Source of the DNA: JBBQTQ01 sp038213135
GTDB taxonomy: Bacteria; Actinomycetota; Thermoleophilia; Gaiellales; Gaiellaceae
Direction of reading: 5' to 3'
Length of the DNA: 64,000 nucleotides
Assembly (NCBI GenBank): GCA_038213135.1
Contig: JBBQTQ010000001.1
Span: 1 to 64,000, forward strand
Made by a program: the position numbers and the translations under genes. Shown here piece by piece: positions 7,640 through 16,523 of the stretch (the first letter of the stretch is position 1; every line of letters begins with the position of its first letter). The notes under the pieces were generated by a model, which did not search any database, was not told the origin of the DNA, and saw only the letters and a list, made by a program, of their open reading frames with translations.

Positions 7640-9919
7640 TTGAGCCCCAAGTCGCGCCGCCCGTCCCAGGACGACCTGATCGCCGCGAGCCACCGCAGGC
7701 GCCGCAGCCGCACGCGCCTCAAGGGCCGGACCAAGCGCCGCCGCAACGTCCTGATCACTCTCTTCGCCTTCCTGCTCGGAGTGCCGGCGCTGCTCGTGGT
7801 TGCGGGCTTCACCGCGGCAGCCGCGTTCCAGGCGAGCTGCACGCTCTCCTCGCTGCACCCGGTCACGATCGGCCAGAACTCGTTCGTCTACGCCGCCGAC
7901 GGCTCGCTGCTCGGGGCGATTCCGGCCGAGCTGAACCGGCAGCCGATCAGCCTCAAGCAGATCAACCCGTGGATGGTCAAGGCCGTGATCTCGGTCGAGG
8001 ACAAGCGCTTCTACCAGCACGGCGGTATCGACTACGAGGGCATCCTGAGAGCGGCCTTGAAGGACCTGACCGCCGGGAAGCTCGTCGAGGGCGGCTCGAC
8101 CCTGACGCAGCAGCTCGTCCGCAACCTCTACATCTCGCGCGAGCGGACGTTCCAGCGAAAGATCAAGGAGGCCTGCCTGGCGATCAAGCTCAGCCGCCAC
8201 TGGTCGAAGAGCCGGATCCTCGATTCCTGGATGAACCAGGTCTACTTCGGGAACCACGCCTACGGGATCGAGGCCGCGGCGCAGACCTATTTCTCGAGGC
8301 ACGCCCGCAACCTGACCTTCCGGGAGGCGGCACTCCTCGCCGGTCTACCGCAGGCACCGTCGGTCTACGACCCCTTCCACCGACCGGCGGACGCGCTCGG
8401 GCGCCGCGACGAGGTGCTGAAGGCGATGCTCGACAACCACGTGATCGGCTACGGGCAGTACATCTCCGCGGTCTCCGACCGCAACCTCGGCTTGCACGCC
8501 GGACGCCTTTACACCCAGATCCGCGAGCCGTACTTCTTTAGCTTCGTCCGCGACCAGCTGATCAACGAGTACGGCGCGAGCACCGTTCGCTCCGGTGGCT
8601 TGCGTGTCTACACGACGATCGACCCGCGCTTCCAGCGGTTGGCGCGGAAGGCGATCCGGGACACGCTCTATCTGCGCAACGACCCGGCGGCCGCCCTCGT
8701 CGCGATCAATCCGGCCAACGGCGCAATCCGCGCGATGACGGCCGTCACGCCCGGGAGGTCCGGGAACCAGTTCAACATCGTCGCGCAGGCGCGCCGGCAG
8801 GCGGGATCGACCTTCAAGACCTTCGTCCTGACTGAGGCGATCGCGCAGGGGATCAATCCCGCGACGACGACCTACGTCTCCGCGCCGTTCCACTACCAAC
8901 CGAACCCGAACTACCCGGCCTGGGACGTCTCGACCTACAGCCACACCTACGCGGGGCCGATCACGGTCGAGCAGGCGACGCTCCACTCGGACAACACAGT
9001 CTACGCGCAGCTGACGCTCGACGTGGGGCCGGCGAACGTGGCGGCGATGGCGAAGAAGCTCGGCGTCCAGACGCCGCTGACGCCCGTGCCCTCGATCGGC
9101 CTCGGCTCGCTCGCCGTGTCTCCGCTGGACATGGCCTCGGCGTACGCGACGATCGCGGCCGGTGGCGTCTACTCGAAGCCGATGGCGATCCGCAGGGTCG
9201 TGCTGGCGAACGGCAAGGCCGACGTGGACGCTCCCTGGGGCAAGCCCGACCAGAAGCGGGTGATTCCCGACGGGGTTGCCTATGCCGTGACGAAGATCCT
9301 CGAGGAGAACGTGCTCGGCGGCACGGGCGTGGCCGCGTACTTCGGCCGGCCGGCGGCGGGCAAGACGGGGACGACCGACAACCACGCGGACGCCTGGTTC
9401 TGCGGCTTCGTCCCCGACCTCGAGGCGACCGTCTGGGTGGGCTATCCCGCGGGCGAGATCCCGATGACGAACGTGCACGGGATCGCGGTCGCCGGCGGAA
9501 CCTTCCCGGCAGAGATCTGGAACAAGTTCATGTCGGCGTCGCTGCGTTACTCGCCGGCACTGCAGTGGAAGCTGCCCAAGCACTTCCCCGTCTGGAAGCC
9601 GTTCAGCCCCGGGCCGTACGACCTCTTCTACACGCCATCCACCGGCACGACGACGACCTCGACGACCGCCACCACAAAGACCACGCGCAAGCCAGCGCAG
9701 ACCCAGCCGACGTTCACGCTGTCGACTCCGAGCTCGACTCAGGCGCCGCCTCCGCCGCCTCCGACGACTGTTCTACCGCCGCCGACCACGGTAGCGCCGC
9801 CACCGCCGACGACCGCGCCGCCACCGCCGCCGCCGACGACCGCGCCGCCGCCACCACCGCCGCCGCCAACAGACACGACGCCGCCGACCACCAACGGCAC
9901 GACCACGCCCACGCCTTAG
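7640..9919 (+). CDS. class A penicillin-binding protein (PBP1A-type)
   Basis: A 759-residue bifunctional peptidoglycan synthase anchored by one N-terminal membrane helix (about 34-58) after a very basic cytoplasmic tail. Glycosyltransferase domain (GT51): EDKRFYQHGGID with catalytic Glu near 120, then GGSTLTQQLVRNLY. Transpeptidase domain: nucleophile Ser in GSTFKT near 390, SDN motif (HSDNTVYAQ), and KTG near 575 (AGKTGTTDN). The last 90 residues are an extracellular Pro/Thr-rich tail with repeated PPPPTTAPP units. Start is TTG; upstream codons in frame are not convincing. It follows the mscS gene. Confidence 0.96.
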   Translation: MSPKSRRPSQDDLIAASHRRRRSRTRLKGRTKRRRNVLITLFAFLLGVPALLVVAGFTAAAAFQASCTLSSLHPVTIGQNSFVYAADGSLLGAIPAELNRQPISLKQINPWMVKAVISVEDKRFYQHGGIDYEGILRAALKDLTAGKLVEGGSTLTQQLVRNLYISRERTFQRKIKEACLAIKLSRHWSKSRILDSWMNQVYFGNHAYGIEAAAQTYFSRHARNLTFREAALLAGLPQAPSVYDPFHRPADALGRRDEVLKAMLDNHVIGYGQYISAVSDRNLGLHAGRLYTQIREPYFFSFVRDQLINEYGASTVRSGGLRVYTTIDPRFQRLARKAIRDTLYLRNDPAAALVAINPANGAIRAMTAVTPGRSGNQFNIVAQARRQAGSTFKTFVLTEAIAQGINPATTTYVSAPFHYQPNPNYPAWDVSTYSHTYAGPITVEQATLHSDNTVYAQLTLDVGPANVAAMAKKLGVQTPLTPVPSIGLGSLAVSPLDMASAYATIAAGGVYSKPMAIRRVVLANGKADVDAPWGKPDQKRVIPDGVAYAVTKILEENVLGGTGVAAYFGRPAAGKTGTTDNHADAWFCGFVPDLEATVWVGYPAGEIPMTNVHGIAVAGGTFPAEIWNKFMSASLRYSPALQWKLPKHFPVWKPFSPGPYDLFYTPSTGTTTTSTTATTKTTRKPAQTQPTFTLSTPSSTQAPPPPPPTTVLPPPTTVAPPPPTTAPPPPPPTTAPPPPPPPPTDTTPPTTNGTTTPTP

Positions 9920-9995
9920 CCTCGTCCTCGGGGCGGGGACGCTCGTTCTCGTCGCGGGTTGCGTCGCGGTCGCCTGGCCGCACGGCTCGACTCTC

Positions 9996-11120
9996 GTGCC
10001 CCGGAACGGCGGGCACCCGGTGGGCGATCCGTTCTGGGCGGAGCTCTTTCTCGGGTTCTCGGCAGGAGCCCTTCTTCTCTACGCAGCCGGCCTCTGGCTC
10101 GCGCGTCGCTTTGGTGTCGGACTCACCGCGGCGCTCGCACTTGCCGGGGCGATCCAGCTCGCGCCACTCGCAGCGCCGCTGCTCGTCTCGAGCGACGCCT
10201 GGACGTACTGGGACTACGGGCGGATCGCCGCCGTTCACGGTGCAAACCCCTACCGGCTCGCGCCGAACGACTTCCCGTCTGACCCCGCGCTGCGGTGGGT
10301 CGGCGCCGGCTGGCGCGACACGACCTCGGTCTACGGGCCGGGCTTCACCCTCGCCTCCGAGCCGATCGCGGTCGCGGCGGGATCGTCCCCGGAGGCGGCC
10401 GCATGGATCTACAAGGCCCTGGCCGCCCTGGCTGTGCTCGCTGCGGCGCTCCTGGCGGCGCGTCTCTCTCCGCGACCCGCCTTCGCCGCCGCCTTCGTCG
10501 GGTGGAATCCGCTGCTCGCCCTGCATTTCGCGGGCGGTGGGCACAACGACGCATGGCTCGCCGCCCTGGTGCTGGTCGCGCTGTCGGCCGCCGCGAGCGG
10601 GCGCCGTGGCCTGGCCGGGGTGGCCTGGGCGGCGGCCGCGCTCGTGAAGTGGGTGCCCTTGTTGTTGCTGCCGCTGCGCGCGCTGGAGGCGCGGGCGCAG
10701 CAACGGCGGGTGAGCCATCTCGGGTTCGCCGTGACGGTGGTGGTCGTCGGTGCGGTCGCGACCTGGCAGTTCGGGTGGCACTGGCTGGAGGCGTTCGGCC
10801 CACTCGCGCGGAACGCGAACCACGAGACGAAGTTCGCCCTTCCGCACCGGCTCGAGAGTCTTGGATTGCCCCATCCCGGCGGCGTCGTCCTGATGGCGGT
10901 CGCGTTCGGAGCGGCCTATCTGTGGCTGGCACGCTCGGCCTGGCGGGGCCGCGCTCGCCTGGGTCTCGCGATGGGCCTGCTGCTGCTCGCGACCCCTTGG
11001 CTCGTGCCCTGGTATGTCGTCTGGGCAGTGCCGCTCGCGGCTGCCGAGGACGACACGACCGCACAGCTCGTCTCGCTCGCGGCGTGCGTCTATCTGCTGC
11101 GGCAGGCCGTGCCGATCTAG
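9996..11120 (+). CDS. MptB/GT87-like polyprenol-phosphate mannosyltransferase
   Basis: A 374-residue GT-C glycosyltransferase with about 9-10 membrane helices. Conserved points: SSDAWTYWDYGRIAAVHGANPY in the first outer loop (the Asp is the usual catalytic position), TTSVYGPGFTLAS, and the GGGHNDAW block. It resembles the alpha-1,6-mannosyltransferases (MptA/MptB) that extend envelope mannans. The first standard start is GTG 9996, yet the frame codes for another hydrophobic helix in 9918-9995 immediately after the PBP1A stop, so the true start may be non-standard or upstream. Confidence 0.8.
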   Translation: MPRNGGHPVGDPFWAELFLGFSAGALLLYAAGLWLARRFGVGLTAALALAGAIQLAPLAAPLLVSSDAWTYWDYGRIAAVHGANPYRLAPNDFPSDPALRWVGAGWRDTTSVYGPGFTLASEPIAVAAGSSPEAAAWIYKALAALAVLAAALLAARLSPRPAFAAAFVGWNPLLALHFAGGGHNDAWLAALVLVALSAAASGRRGLAGVAWAAAALVKWVPLLLLPLRALEARAQQRRVSHLGFAVTVVVVGAVATWQFGWHWLEAFGPLARNANHETKFALPHRLESLGLPHPGGVVLMAVAFGAAYLWLARSAWRGRARLGLAMGLLLLATPWLVPWYVVWAVPLAAAEDDTTAQLVSLAACVYLLRQAVPI

Positions 11121-12586
11121 CCGCGGCGGAACACCAGCACTCCGTCCCGCTCGAAGACGATGCGCCAGTTCGGGTTGCGGCGCAGCGCGACGAGGTCGGT
11201 CGCCGCCGGCAGCGGCGAGATCCGGTCGAGATAGCTCATGCGCGTCTCGTCGACGGCGACCCAGGTCGCGTCCGACAGCTTCGGGAAGTTGAGGATTCGG
11301 CGGCGGGCGGAAAGGTGCGCGCCCAGCGAGTTGGTGGCGCTGACGACCACGCCGTCCGGGACGAGATCGACGGCCTGCTGTGAGATCCGGTCGTGCCGGG
11401 TGAGCCTCGTTGCGGAGCGCCCGTAGGTCGAGCCGCCGGGCACGAGTCCCCAAAAGGGCAGCGCCCCGAGGTTCCAGTTGGCAACGAGCGCGAGCAGCAC
11501 TGCCAGTGGCGCGACCCAGCCGCGGGTCCGAGGGATTCGCTTCGCCAGGGTTCCTGCACCCAGCACCGTCGCCGCGAGCAGCGGGGCGATCTCGCCCGCG
11601 GTGTAGTGGAAGTGGATCGAGCTCTGGGGCGACGCTCGGGAGAGCAGGTTCAGGGCGAGCTCGGGAACGGCGACGAGCGCCGCGGCGGGGGCGAACGCCC
11701 AGAGGAAGCCGAGCGGCACGAGCAGCTGCCCGAGGTAGCGCAGCCCGTGCGAGTCGAACGCTTCGCCGAGCACGCGGATCGGGTGGGAGAAGAACGTCCG
11801 CACGATACCGGCCGGCGAGCCGCCGACGTCCCGGTAGCGCGAGTAGAAGCTCGAGGCGGCTCCGTTGAAATGCGGTACGACCACCTTGATCGCGAGCACG
11901 GATGCGAGCACACCCGCGGCGAAGACCGCCCCGCCCGCCGCGCGACGCCGGTGCGAGAGCGCGTAACAGAGGCCCATCGCGGCGAGCACGAGCGGGATCT
12001 CTTCCTTCGTCAGCGCGGCGAGGACTCCGAAGATCGCGAACGGGACGAGCCGGTCCTCGTCGAGGTACCAGAAGGCGAAGAGCAATAGCGGGCAGGCGGG
12101 CGCGACGGGATGGAACTCGTTCAGCGTCAGCCACTCGGTTGCCGGGTAGAGGAGGTAGACGAGCGCGAAGCCGAGCCCGGCAGCCTCGCTGCCGAGGTGC
12201 TTCCGCGCGAGCCAGAAGACCGGCAATGCCCCGACCGCGACTGCGATCGCCTGCGCGGTGAGCAGCATGTCCGGGCTCGGCCAGAGCCACCAGAGCGGAG
12301 CGAAGAAGACGAGGATCACGTCGGTATGCGCGGCGAGCCGCGAGATCTGCTCGCCGGTCGTGCTCGTCACCTGGAGGAAGTGGCCGTGGGCCGTCGACCA
12401 GACGGCCTGCACCATGTTCCCCATGTCGAAGCGCCCCGTGTTGAACGCGTCGTGACGCTCGATCGAGAGGGCCGAGAAGCCAGCCGACCAGGCGCCGATC
12501 AGCGTCCAGAGGAGCGCGCGTGCAGGCAGGGCGATCCGCCCGACCGCGGCGACGCTCAGAGGAGTTGCTCGATCAGCGACCGCCAT
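11117..12586 (-). CDS. DUF2079 polytopic membrane protein, putative GT-C glycosyltransferase
   Basis: A 489-residue protein with about 10-12 membrane helices. The DUF2079 mark is near the N-terminus: RHDAFNTGRFDMGNMVQAVW, with Asp residues in the first outer loop as in GT-C enzymes, followed by TGEQISRLAAHTDVILVFFAPLWWLWPS. The last 110 residues form a soluble domain facing outside. Start ATG 12586 overlaps the upstream GT4 gene by 31 bases. Its stop shares the CTAG at 11117-11120 with the convergent mannosyltransferase. Sugar substrate unknown. Confidence 0.85.
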   Translation of the reverse strand: MAVADRATPLSVAAVGRIALPARALLWTLIGAWSAGFSALSIERHDAFNTGRFDMGNMVQAVWSTAHGHFLQVTSTTGEQISRLAAHTDVILVFFAPLWWLWPSPDMLLTAQAIAVAVGALPVFWLARKHLGSEAAGLGFALVYLLYPATEWLTLNEFHPVAPACPLLLFAFWYLDEDRLVPFAIFGVLAALTKEEIPLVLAAMGLCYALSHRRRAAGGAVFAAGVLASVLAIKVVVPHFNGAASSFYSRYRDVGGSPAGIVRTFFSHPIRVLGEAFDSHGLRYLGQLLVPLGFLWAFAPAAALVAVPELALNLLSRASPQSSIHFHYTAGEIAPLLAATVLGAGTLAKRIPRTRGWVAPLAVLLALVANWNLGALPFWGLVPGGSTYGRSATRLTRHDRISQQAVDLVPDGVVVSATNSLGAHLSARRRILNFPKLSDATWVAVDETRMSYLDRISPLPAATDLVALRRNPNWRIVFERDGVLVFRRG

Positions 12587-13611
12587 CGCCGTCCGAGTAC
12601 CTCCTCGCTCGCCTGCTCTCTGAACGCCGCCAGGCCTCCCGCCGACATCCGGTCGCCGAGTTCCGGCTCCGCGGCGAGCCGCCCGATCGCCTCGGCAAGC
12701 GCCTCCGGATCGCCCGCCGGGACGAGCAGCGCGCTCTCCCCGTCCACGAGCAGCTCTCGCGACGCGGGTGTGTTCGCGGTGACGAGGGGCGTGCCGCACG
12801 CGAGCGCCTGGAAGGCCTTGTTGGGAATCACACGCGCCGCCTTCTCCGAGCGCCCGAAGATCCCGAGCGCGCAGGCGGCGCGGTGGTACTCGCCGGGCAG
12901 CGCCGCGTAGTCGATCCAGCGGACCCACTCCACGTTGGCGGGTCGCCCCTCGAGCTGCCTCTCGAGCTGGCCACTACCGATCACCCGGAACGGAATCTCC
13001 GGCAGCAAGCGGGCCGCCGCGAGGATCGTCTCCAGCCCGTGCAGCGGGATCAGCTTGCCCACGAAGAGCGCGGTGAACTGCTCGGGCCGGTGCCAGCGTG
13101 GACGGAAGAGGCGTTCCTCGGCGCCGACGAAGCAGCTCGCGGCGCGTCGTGCGCCGAGCCGCCGGAAAAGCTCCGCCTGTGCATCGGTATCGGCGACGAC
13201 GAGATCGGCCATGCGGACGGCTCGGCGATCGAGCAGCCCGAGTGCCCGCGCCGGCAGCGATCGTGGACGGAACCGCTGACGGTCCGAGACGAGCGTGTCG
13301 GCGAGCGAGACGAGGGGATTGAAGACGACCGGCCGCCCACGCGCGGCCCGTCTCGCCGCCGGCAGGTCGAGCTGACCCGGGTAGCCGACGAGCACGGCAT
13401 CGAAGCGGTCGTTCCCGCGGCGGAGCAGCCGCGCCTCCGCAGCCAGTAGCCGACCGAGCGCACTTGCCCCGACCCCCCACTTCTGCTCCTGCCCGTCCCA
13501 GACCGACTCGTGCCGCTCGCTCACCTCGACTCCGGCCCCGCGCAGACAGGAGATCACCTGGGCGTTCCGGGGATAGGCGCGCTCGTACGTCCCGAAGTAC
13601 AGGACCCGCAA
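12556..13611 (-). CDS. glycosyltransferase family 4 (group 1)
   Basis: A 351-residue GT-B fold enzyme using a nucleotide sugar in the cytoplasm. The N-terminal domain starts MRVLYFGTYERAYPRN; the C-terminal domain has FTALFVGKLIPLHGLETILAAARLL and the donor-binding region KAARVIPNKAFQALACGTPLVTANTPASRELL, matching the E(x7)E-type region of GT4 with IPNK in place of the more common pattern. It lies between a GT2 enzyme and a DUF2079 membrane protein on the same strand, consistent with lipid-linked glycan assembly. Confidence 0.9.
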   Translation of the reverse strand: MRVLYFGTYERAYPRNAQVISCLRGAGVEVSERHESVWDGQEQKWGVGASALGRLLAAEARLLRRGNDRFDAVLVGYPGQLDLPAARRAARGRPVVFNPLVSLADTLVSDRQRFRPRSLPARALGLLDRRAVRMADLVVADTDAQAELFRRLGARRAASCFVGAEERLFRPRWHRPEQFTALFVGKLIPLHGLETILAAARLLPEIPFRVIGSGQLERQLEGRPANVEWVRWIDYAALPGEYHRAACALGIFGRSEKAARVIPNKAFQALACGTPLVTANTPASRELLVDGESALLVPAGDPEALAEAIGRLAAEPELGDRMSAGGLAAFREQASEEVLGRRWRSLIEQLL

Positions 13612-13612
13612 G

Positions 13613-14551
13613 CTAGGAGAGGATCTCGTCGACGTGCAGCTCGGACCGTTCGCGCTCGCCTGTCCGCTCGGCGTGCTGGCTCGTGATCATCTCGCCGATC
13701 AGGCCGAGGGAGAAGAACTGGATCCCGACCACGACGAGCAGGACCCCGAGGATCAGCAGCGGCCGCTGCCCGATCGAATGACCCTGGGCCTTCACGACGG
13801 TCAGGTAGACGAGCGTGCCGCTGCCGGCCACGCTCAGGATCAGGCCGAGCCCGCCGAAGAGATGGAGCGGCCTGTGCCGGTAGCGCCCGATGAACGAGAC
13901 AGTGAGCAGGTCGAAGAACCCGCGCAGGTAGCGCTCGAGGCCGTAGCGCGAGCGGCCGTAGTTGCGCGGCCGGTGGTTCACCGGCAGCTCCGCGATCCGG
14001 TAGCCGCGCTGGTACGCGAGCACCGGTATGAAGCGGTGCAGCTCCCCGTACAGCGGCAGCCCGCGCACGACGTCGGCCCGGTAGGCCTTCAGGCCGCAGT
14101 TCATGTCGTGGAGGTGGACGCCCGAGAAGAAGCCAACGACCCGGTTGAAGAGCTTGGAGAGGAGGCGGCGCGTGAGGCGGTCGCGCCGGTGGGTCTTCCA
14201 GCCGGAGACGAGGTCGAAGCCCTCTTCGAGCTTCACGAGGAGCCGCGGAATCTCGGCGGGGTCGTCCTGGAGGTCGCCGTCGATCGTGACGATCGTGTCG
14301 CCCTGTGCCTGCGCGAACGCCGCCGCGAGTGCGGCTGCCTTGCCGAAGTTGCGGCGCATGCGGACCACGCGCACGTTCTCGTTCGCCGCGTGCAATCGAG
14401 TCAGCGCGGCGAACGAGCCGTCCGTCGACCCGTCGTCGACAAAGATCGCCTCCCACGGCTCGCCAAGGGGCTCGAGCGCCGAGCGCAGCTCGTCGAGTAG
14501 CAGCGCGACGCTCCGCTCCTCGTTGTAGACAGGGACGACGACCGAGATCAC
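13613..14551 (-). CDS. GT2 polyprenyl-phosphate sugar transferase (DPM1/ArnC-like)
   Basis: A 312-residue enzyme: a GT-A domain (residues 1-225) and two C-terminal membrane helices (about 230-285). Motifs: VVVPVYNEERSV, VDDGSTDGS, DGDLQDDP (metal-binding DxD region) and the acceptor-side MNCGLKAYRADV. This layout is that of ArnC/GtrB-type proteins that load a sugar onto undecaprenyl or decaprenyl phosphate, providing donors for the GT-C transferases next to it. GTG 14551 is the only plausible start. It diverges from moeA with 29 bases between starts. Confidence 0.92.
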   Translation of the reverse strand: MISVVVPVYNEERSVALLLDELRSALEPLGEPWEAIFVDDGSTDGSFAALTRLHAANENVRVVRMRRNFGKAAALAAAFAQAQGDTIVTIDGDLQDDPAEIPRLLVKLEEGFDLVSGWKTHRRDRLTRRLLSKLFNRVVGFFSGVHLHDMNCGLKAYRADVVRGLPLYGELHRFIPVLAYQRGYRIAELPVNHRPRNYGRSRYGLERYLRGFFDLLTVSFIGRYRHRPLHLFGGLGLILSVAGSGTLVYLTVVKAQGHSIGQRPLLILGVLLVVVGIQFFSLGLIGEMITSQHAERTGERERSELHVDEILS

Positions 14552-14580
14552 GGACCGCGGGACCCTATCTTTCTCACTAC

Positions 14581-15774
14581 GTGGACGAGCTTCTGAGCTT
14601 TGAGGACGCACTCGCCGCCGTGCTGGCGCGGGTGCGCGTGCTCCCGTCGGAGCGCGTGCCGCTCGAGGAGTCCGTCGGCCGGTACCTTGCCGAGCCGGCC
14701 CTGGCGGCCGTGGATCTTCCCCCCTTTCCGAGCTCGGCGATGGACGGATACGCGGTGCGGGCGGCGGATACGCCGGGGCGGCTGCCGATCGTCGCCCGGA
14801 TCGCCGCCGGCGTGCCCGCGGCGCGCGAGCTCGAAGCCGGCGAAGCGATGGCGATCGCAACCGGCGGCGTCGTCCCCGAGGGCGCCGATGCCGTCATCCC
14901 CCACGAGTATGTTGTCGAACGTGACAACCAGGTGGAGATCGGCGAGGCTGTTGCTCGTGGAGGCAACGTTCGTCCTCGGGGTGGGGACATCGCTGCCGGC
15001 GCGGCGGTCGTGGCAGCTGGGGCGCGGATTGGCCCGGCGCAGCTGGGAGCCCTCGCCGCGGCCGGCGTCTCCGAGGTCGTCTGTGCCCACCGCCCGCGCG
15101 CCGCCGTCCTGACCACTGGCACCGAGCTTCGCCGAAGTGGCGAGACCCTCGGGCCGGGCGAGGTCTACGAGGCGAACGGGCTGATGCTCGCAGCGCAGCT
15201 TGCGCGTGCTGGTGCCGAGGTCGAACAGCTCGATGCGGTGGTCGACGACGACGAGGCGCACCGAGCCGCGCTCACGCGTGGACTCGGGTTCGACGTGCTC
15301 GTCACCTCGGGTGGCGTCTCGGTCGGCCCCCACGACCTCGTGCGGCGGGTCGAGGCCGAGCTCGGGGTCGAAGAGGTCTTCTGGCGCGTTTCAATCAAGC
15401 CCGGAAAGCCGGTCTCGTTCGGGGTCCGCGGCGAGACCCTCGTCTTCGGGCTTCCGGGAAACCCGGTCTCGTCGCTCGTCGGCTGCGAGCTCTTCGTCGT
15501 GCCTGCCCTACGAGCGCTCCAGGGCGCCGCCGAGCCTGGCCCGGAGTTCGCTGCCGGCACGCTGGCCGCTTCCCTCCGGCAAGACCCGAGACGGCTCGAG
15601 CTGGTGCGTGCGCGGGCGAGCGTGGGTGAGGACGGTGTTTCGCTCCAGCCGCTGAGCGGACAGGAGTCGCACATGATCGCCCGGGCCGCTGCGGCCAACG
15701 CCCTGATTGTCGTCCCGGCCGGCGAGGGCGAGCTCGCCGCGGGCGCGGCGGTCCGTTACCTGCCGCTCGGCTAG
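14581..15774 (+). CDS. moeA: molybdopterin molybdenumtransferase
   Basis: A 397-residue enzyme that inserts molybdate into adenylylated molybdopterin. N-terminal MoeA_N domain with PPFPSSAMDGYAVRAADT (usual PPFDxSAMDGYA), then the MPT-binding domain containing TTGTEL, TSGGVSVGPHDLV and KPGKPVSFG, then a C-terminal domain IV. GTG 14581 is the start. It is separated by about 8.4 kb from moaC-mog in this window and sits alone between opposing genes. Its TAG stop shares the CTAG at 15771-15774 with the convergent sortase gene. Confidence 0.95.
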   Translation: MDELLSFEDALAAVLARVRVLPSERVPLEESVGRYLAEPALAAVDLPPFPSSAMDGYAVRAADTPGRLPIVARIAAGVPAARELEAGEAMAIATGGVVPEGADAVIPHEYVVERDNQVEIGEAVARGGNVRPRGGDIAAGAAVVAAGARIGPAQLGALAAAGVSEVVCAHRPRAAVLTTGTELRRSGETLGPGEVYEANGLMLAAQLARAGAEVEQLDAVVDDDEAHRAALTRGLGFDVLVTSGGVSVGPHDLVRRVEAELGVEEVFWRVSIKPGKPVSFGVRGETLVFGLPGNPVSSLVGCELFVVPALRALQGAAEPGPEFAAGTLAASLRQDPRRLELVRARASVGEDGVSLQPLSGQESHMIARAAAANALIVVPAGEGELAAGAAVRYLPLG

Positions 15775-16523
15775 GCGTTCGACCCGGCGGTGACGCGCGG
15801 GGGCTGCAGCGAGTAGGGCCGTCCGACACGCGGGATCACCTTGATCGGCACGGCGTAGACGATGTAGCGGTGCGTCGCGAAGAATCGCGGATGACACGCC
15901 TGCAGGGCCAGTAGCTCGTGCCCGTGCGACTTGAGGCGAGAGACGTCGTCCGCGGTGACGATCGCGTGGTAGCGCGTTTCGTAGACGAAGGTCGCGTACG
16001 GCAGCTCGATCGTCACCCTGTCGCCCGGCCGCATCGTGTCGATCGCAGCGAAGGGTGCGAGGTAGGTCGTCCGGTGGCCCGCGATATAGATCAGCTGGCC
16101 CTCGCCCGGGAGGTAGGTGCCGGTGTACCAACCAGGACCCTTGGTCAGCGAGTCGTGGTCGGTGCCGGTGACGAGGAGCATGTCAATACCGAGGCGAGGC
16201 ACCTTGATTCGCCCGAGCGGCTGTCCGATCTTCAGCGATTTCCGGTAGCGGTCCGCCGCAAGCGCAACCATCTGCTCCTCCTGGGAGACCCACGATGTGT
16301 GTCCGCCCGGGACGCCGCTGGTGACGGCCGGGATCGGCCGTTCGTCGACCGGCTTGTACGAGGCGAGCTGCTTGTCGTAGCGAGATGCGAGCTGGTGCTG
16401 CTCGTAGGTGGTGTAAAGCGCGGTGAACGGGTCCTGCCACTGCCAGACGACGACCGCCCAGAGGCAGGCGCCGATGCCGCCCACGATCATCACCGTCGAA
16501 ACGATTCTCAGGAAGCGGCGCAC
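15771..16523 (-). CDS. sortase (class E-like transpeptidase)
   Basis: A 250-residue membrane-anchored cysteine transpeptidase (one N-terminal helix, residues about 8-28). The sortase core from about 100 carries IKVPRLGIDMLLVTGTD, the catalytic His in IAGHRTT, catalytic Cys near 210 (LQACHPRF) and the Arg near 219 (HRYIVYA). The TLxTC motif is changed to LQAC, as seen in divergent class E/F enzymes. No LPxTG-type substrate is evident next door. Its GTG start overlaps the stop of the M28 peptidase gene (TAGTG), indicating translational coupling. Confidence 0.88.
   Translation of the reverse strand: MRRFLRIVSTVMIVGGIGACLWAVVVWQWQDPFTALYTTYEQHQLASRYDKQLASYKPVDERPIPAVTSGVPGGHTSWVSQEEQMVALAADRYRKSLKIGQPLGRIKVPRLGIDMLLVTGTDHDSLTKGPGWYTGTYLPGEGQLIYIAGHRTTYLAPFAAIDTMRPGDRVTIELPYATFVYETRYHAIVTADDVSRLKSHGHELLALQACHPRFFATHRYIVYAVPIKVIPRVGRPYSLQPPRVTAGSNA

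Noticed and set aside
9650..9919. Possible tandem repeat or CRISPR-like array
   Set aside because: The repeats are irregular codons for the Pro/Thr tail of the penicillin-binding protein, with no constant repeat or spacer length.
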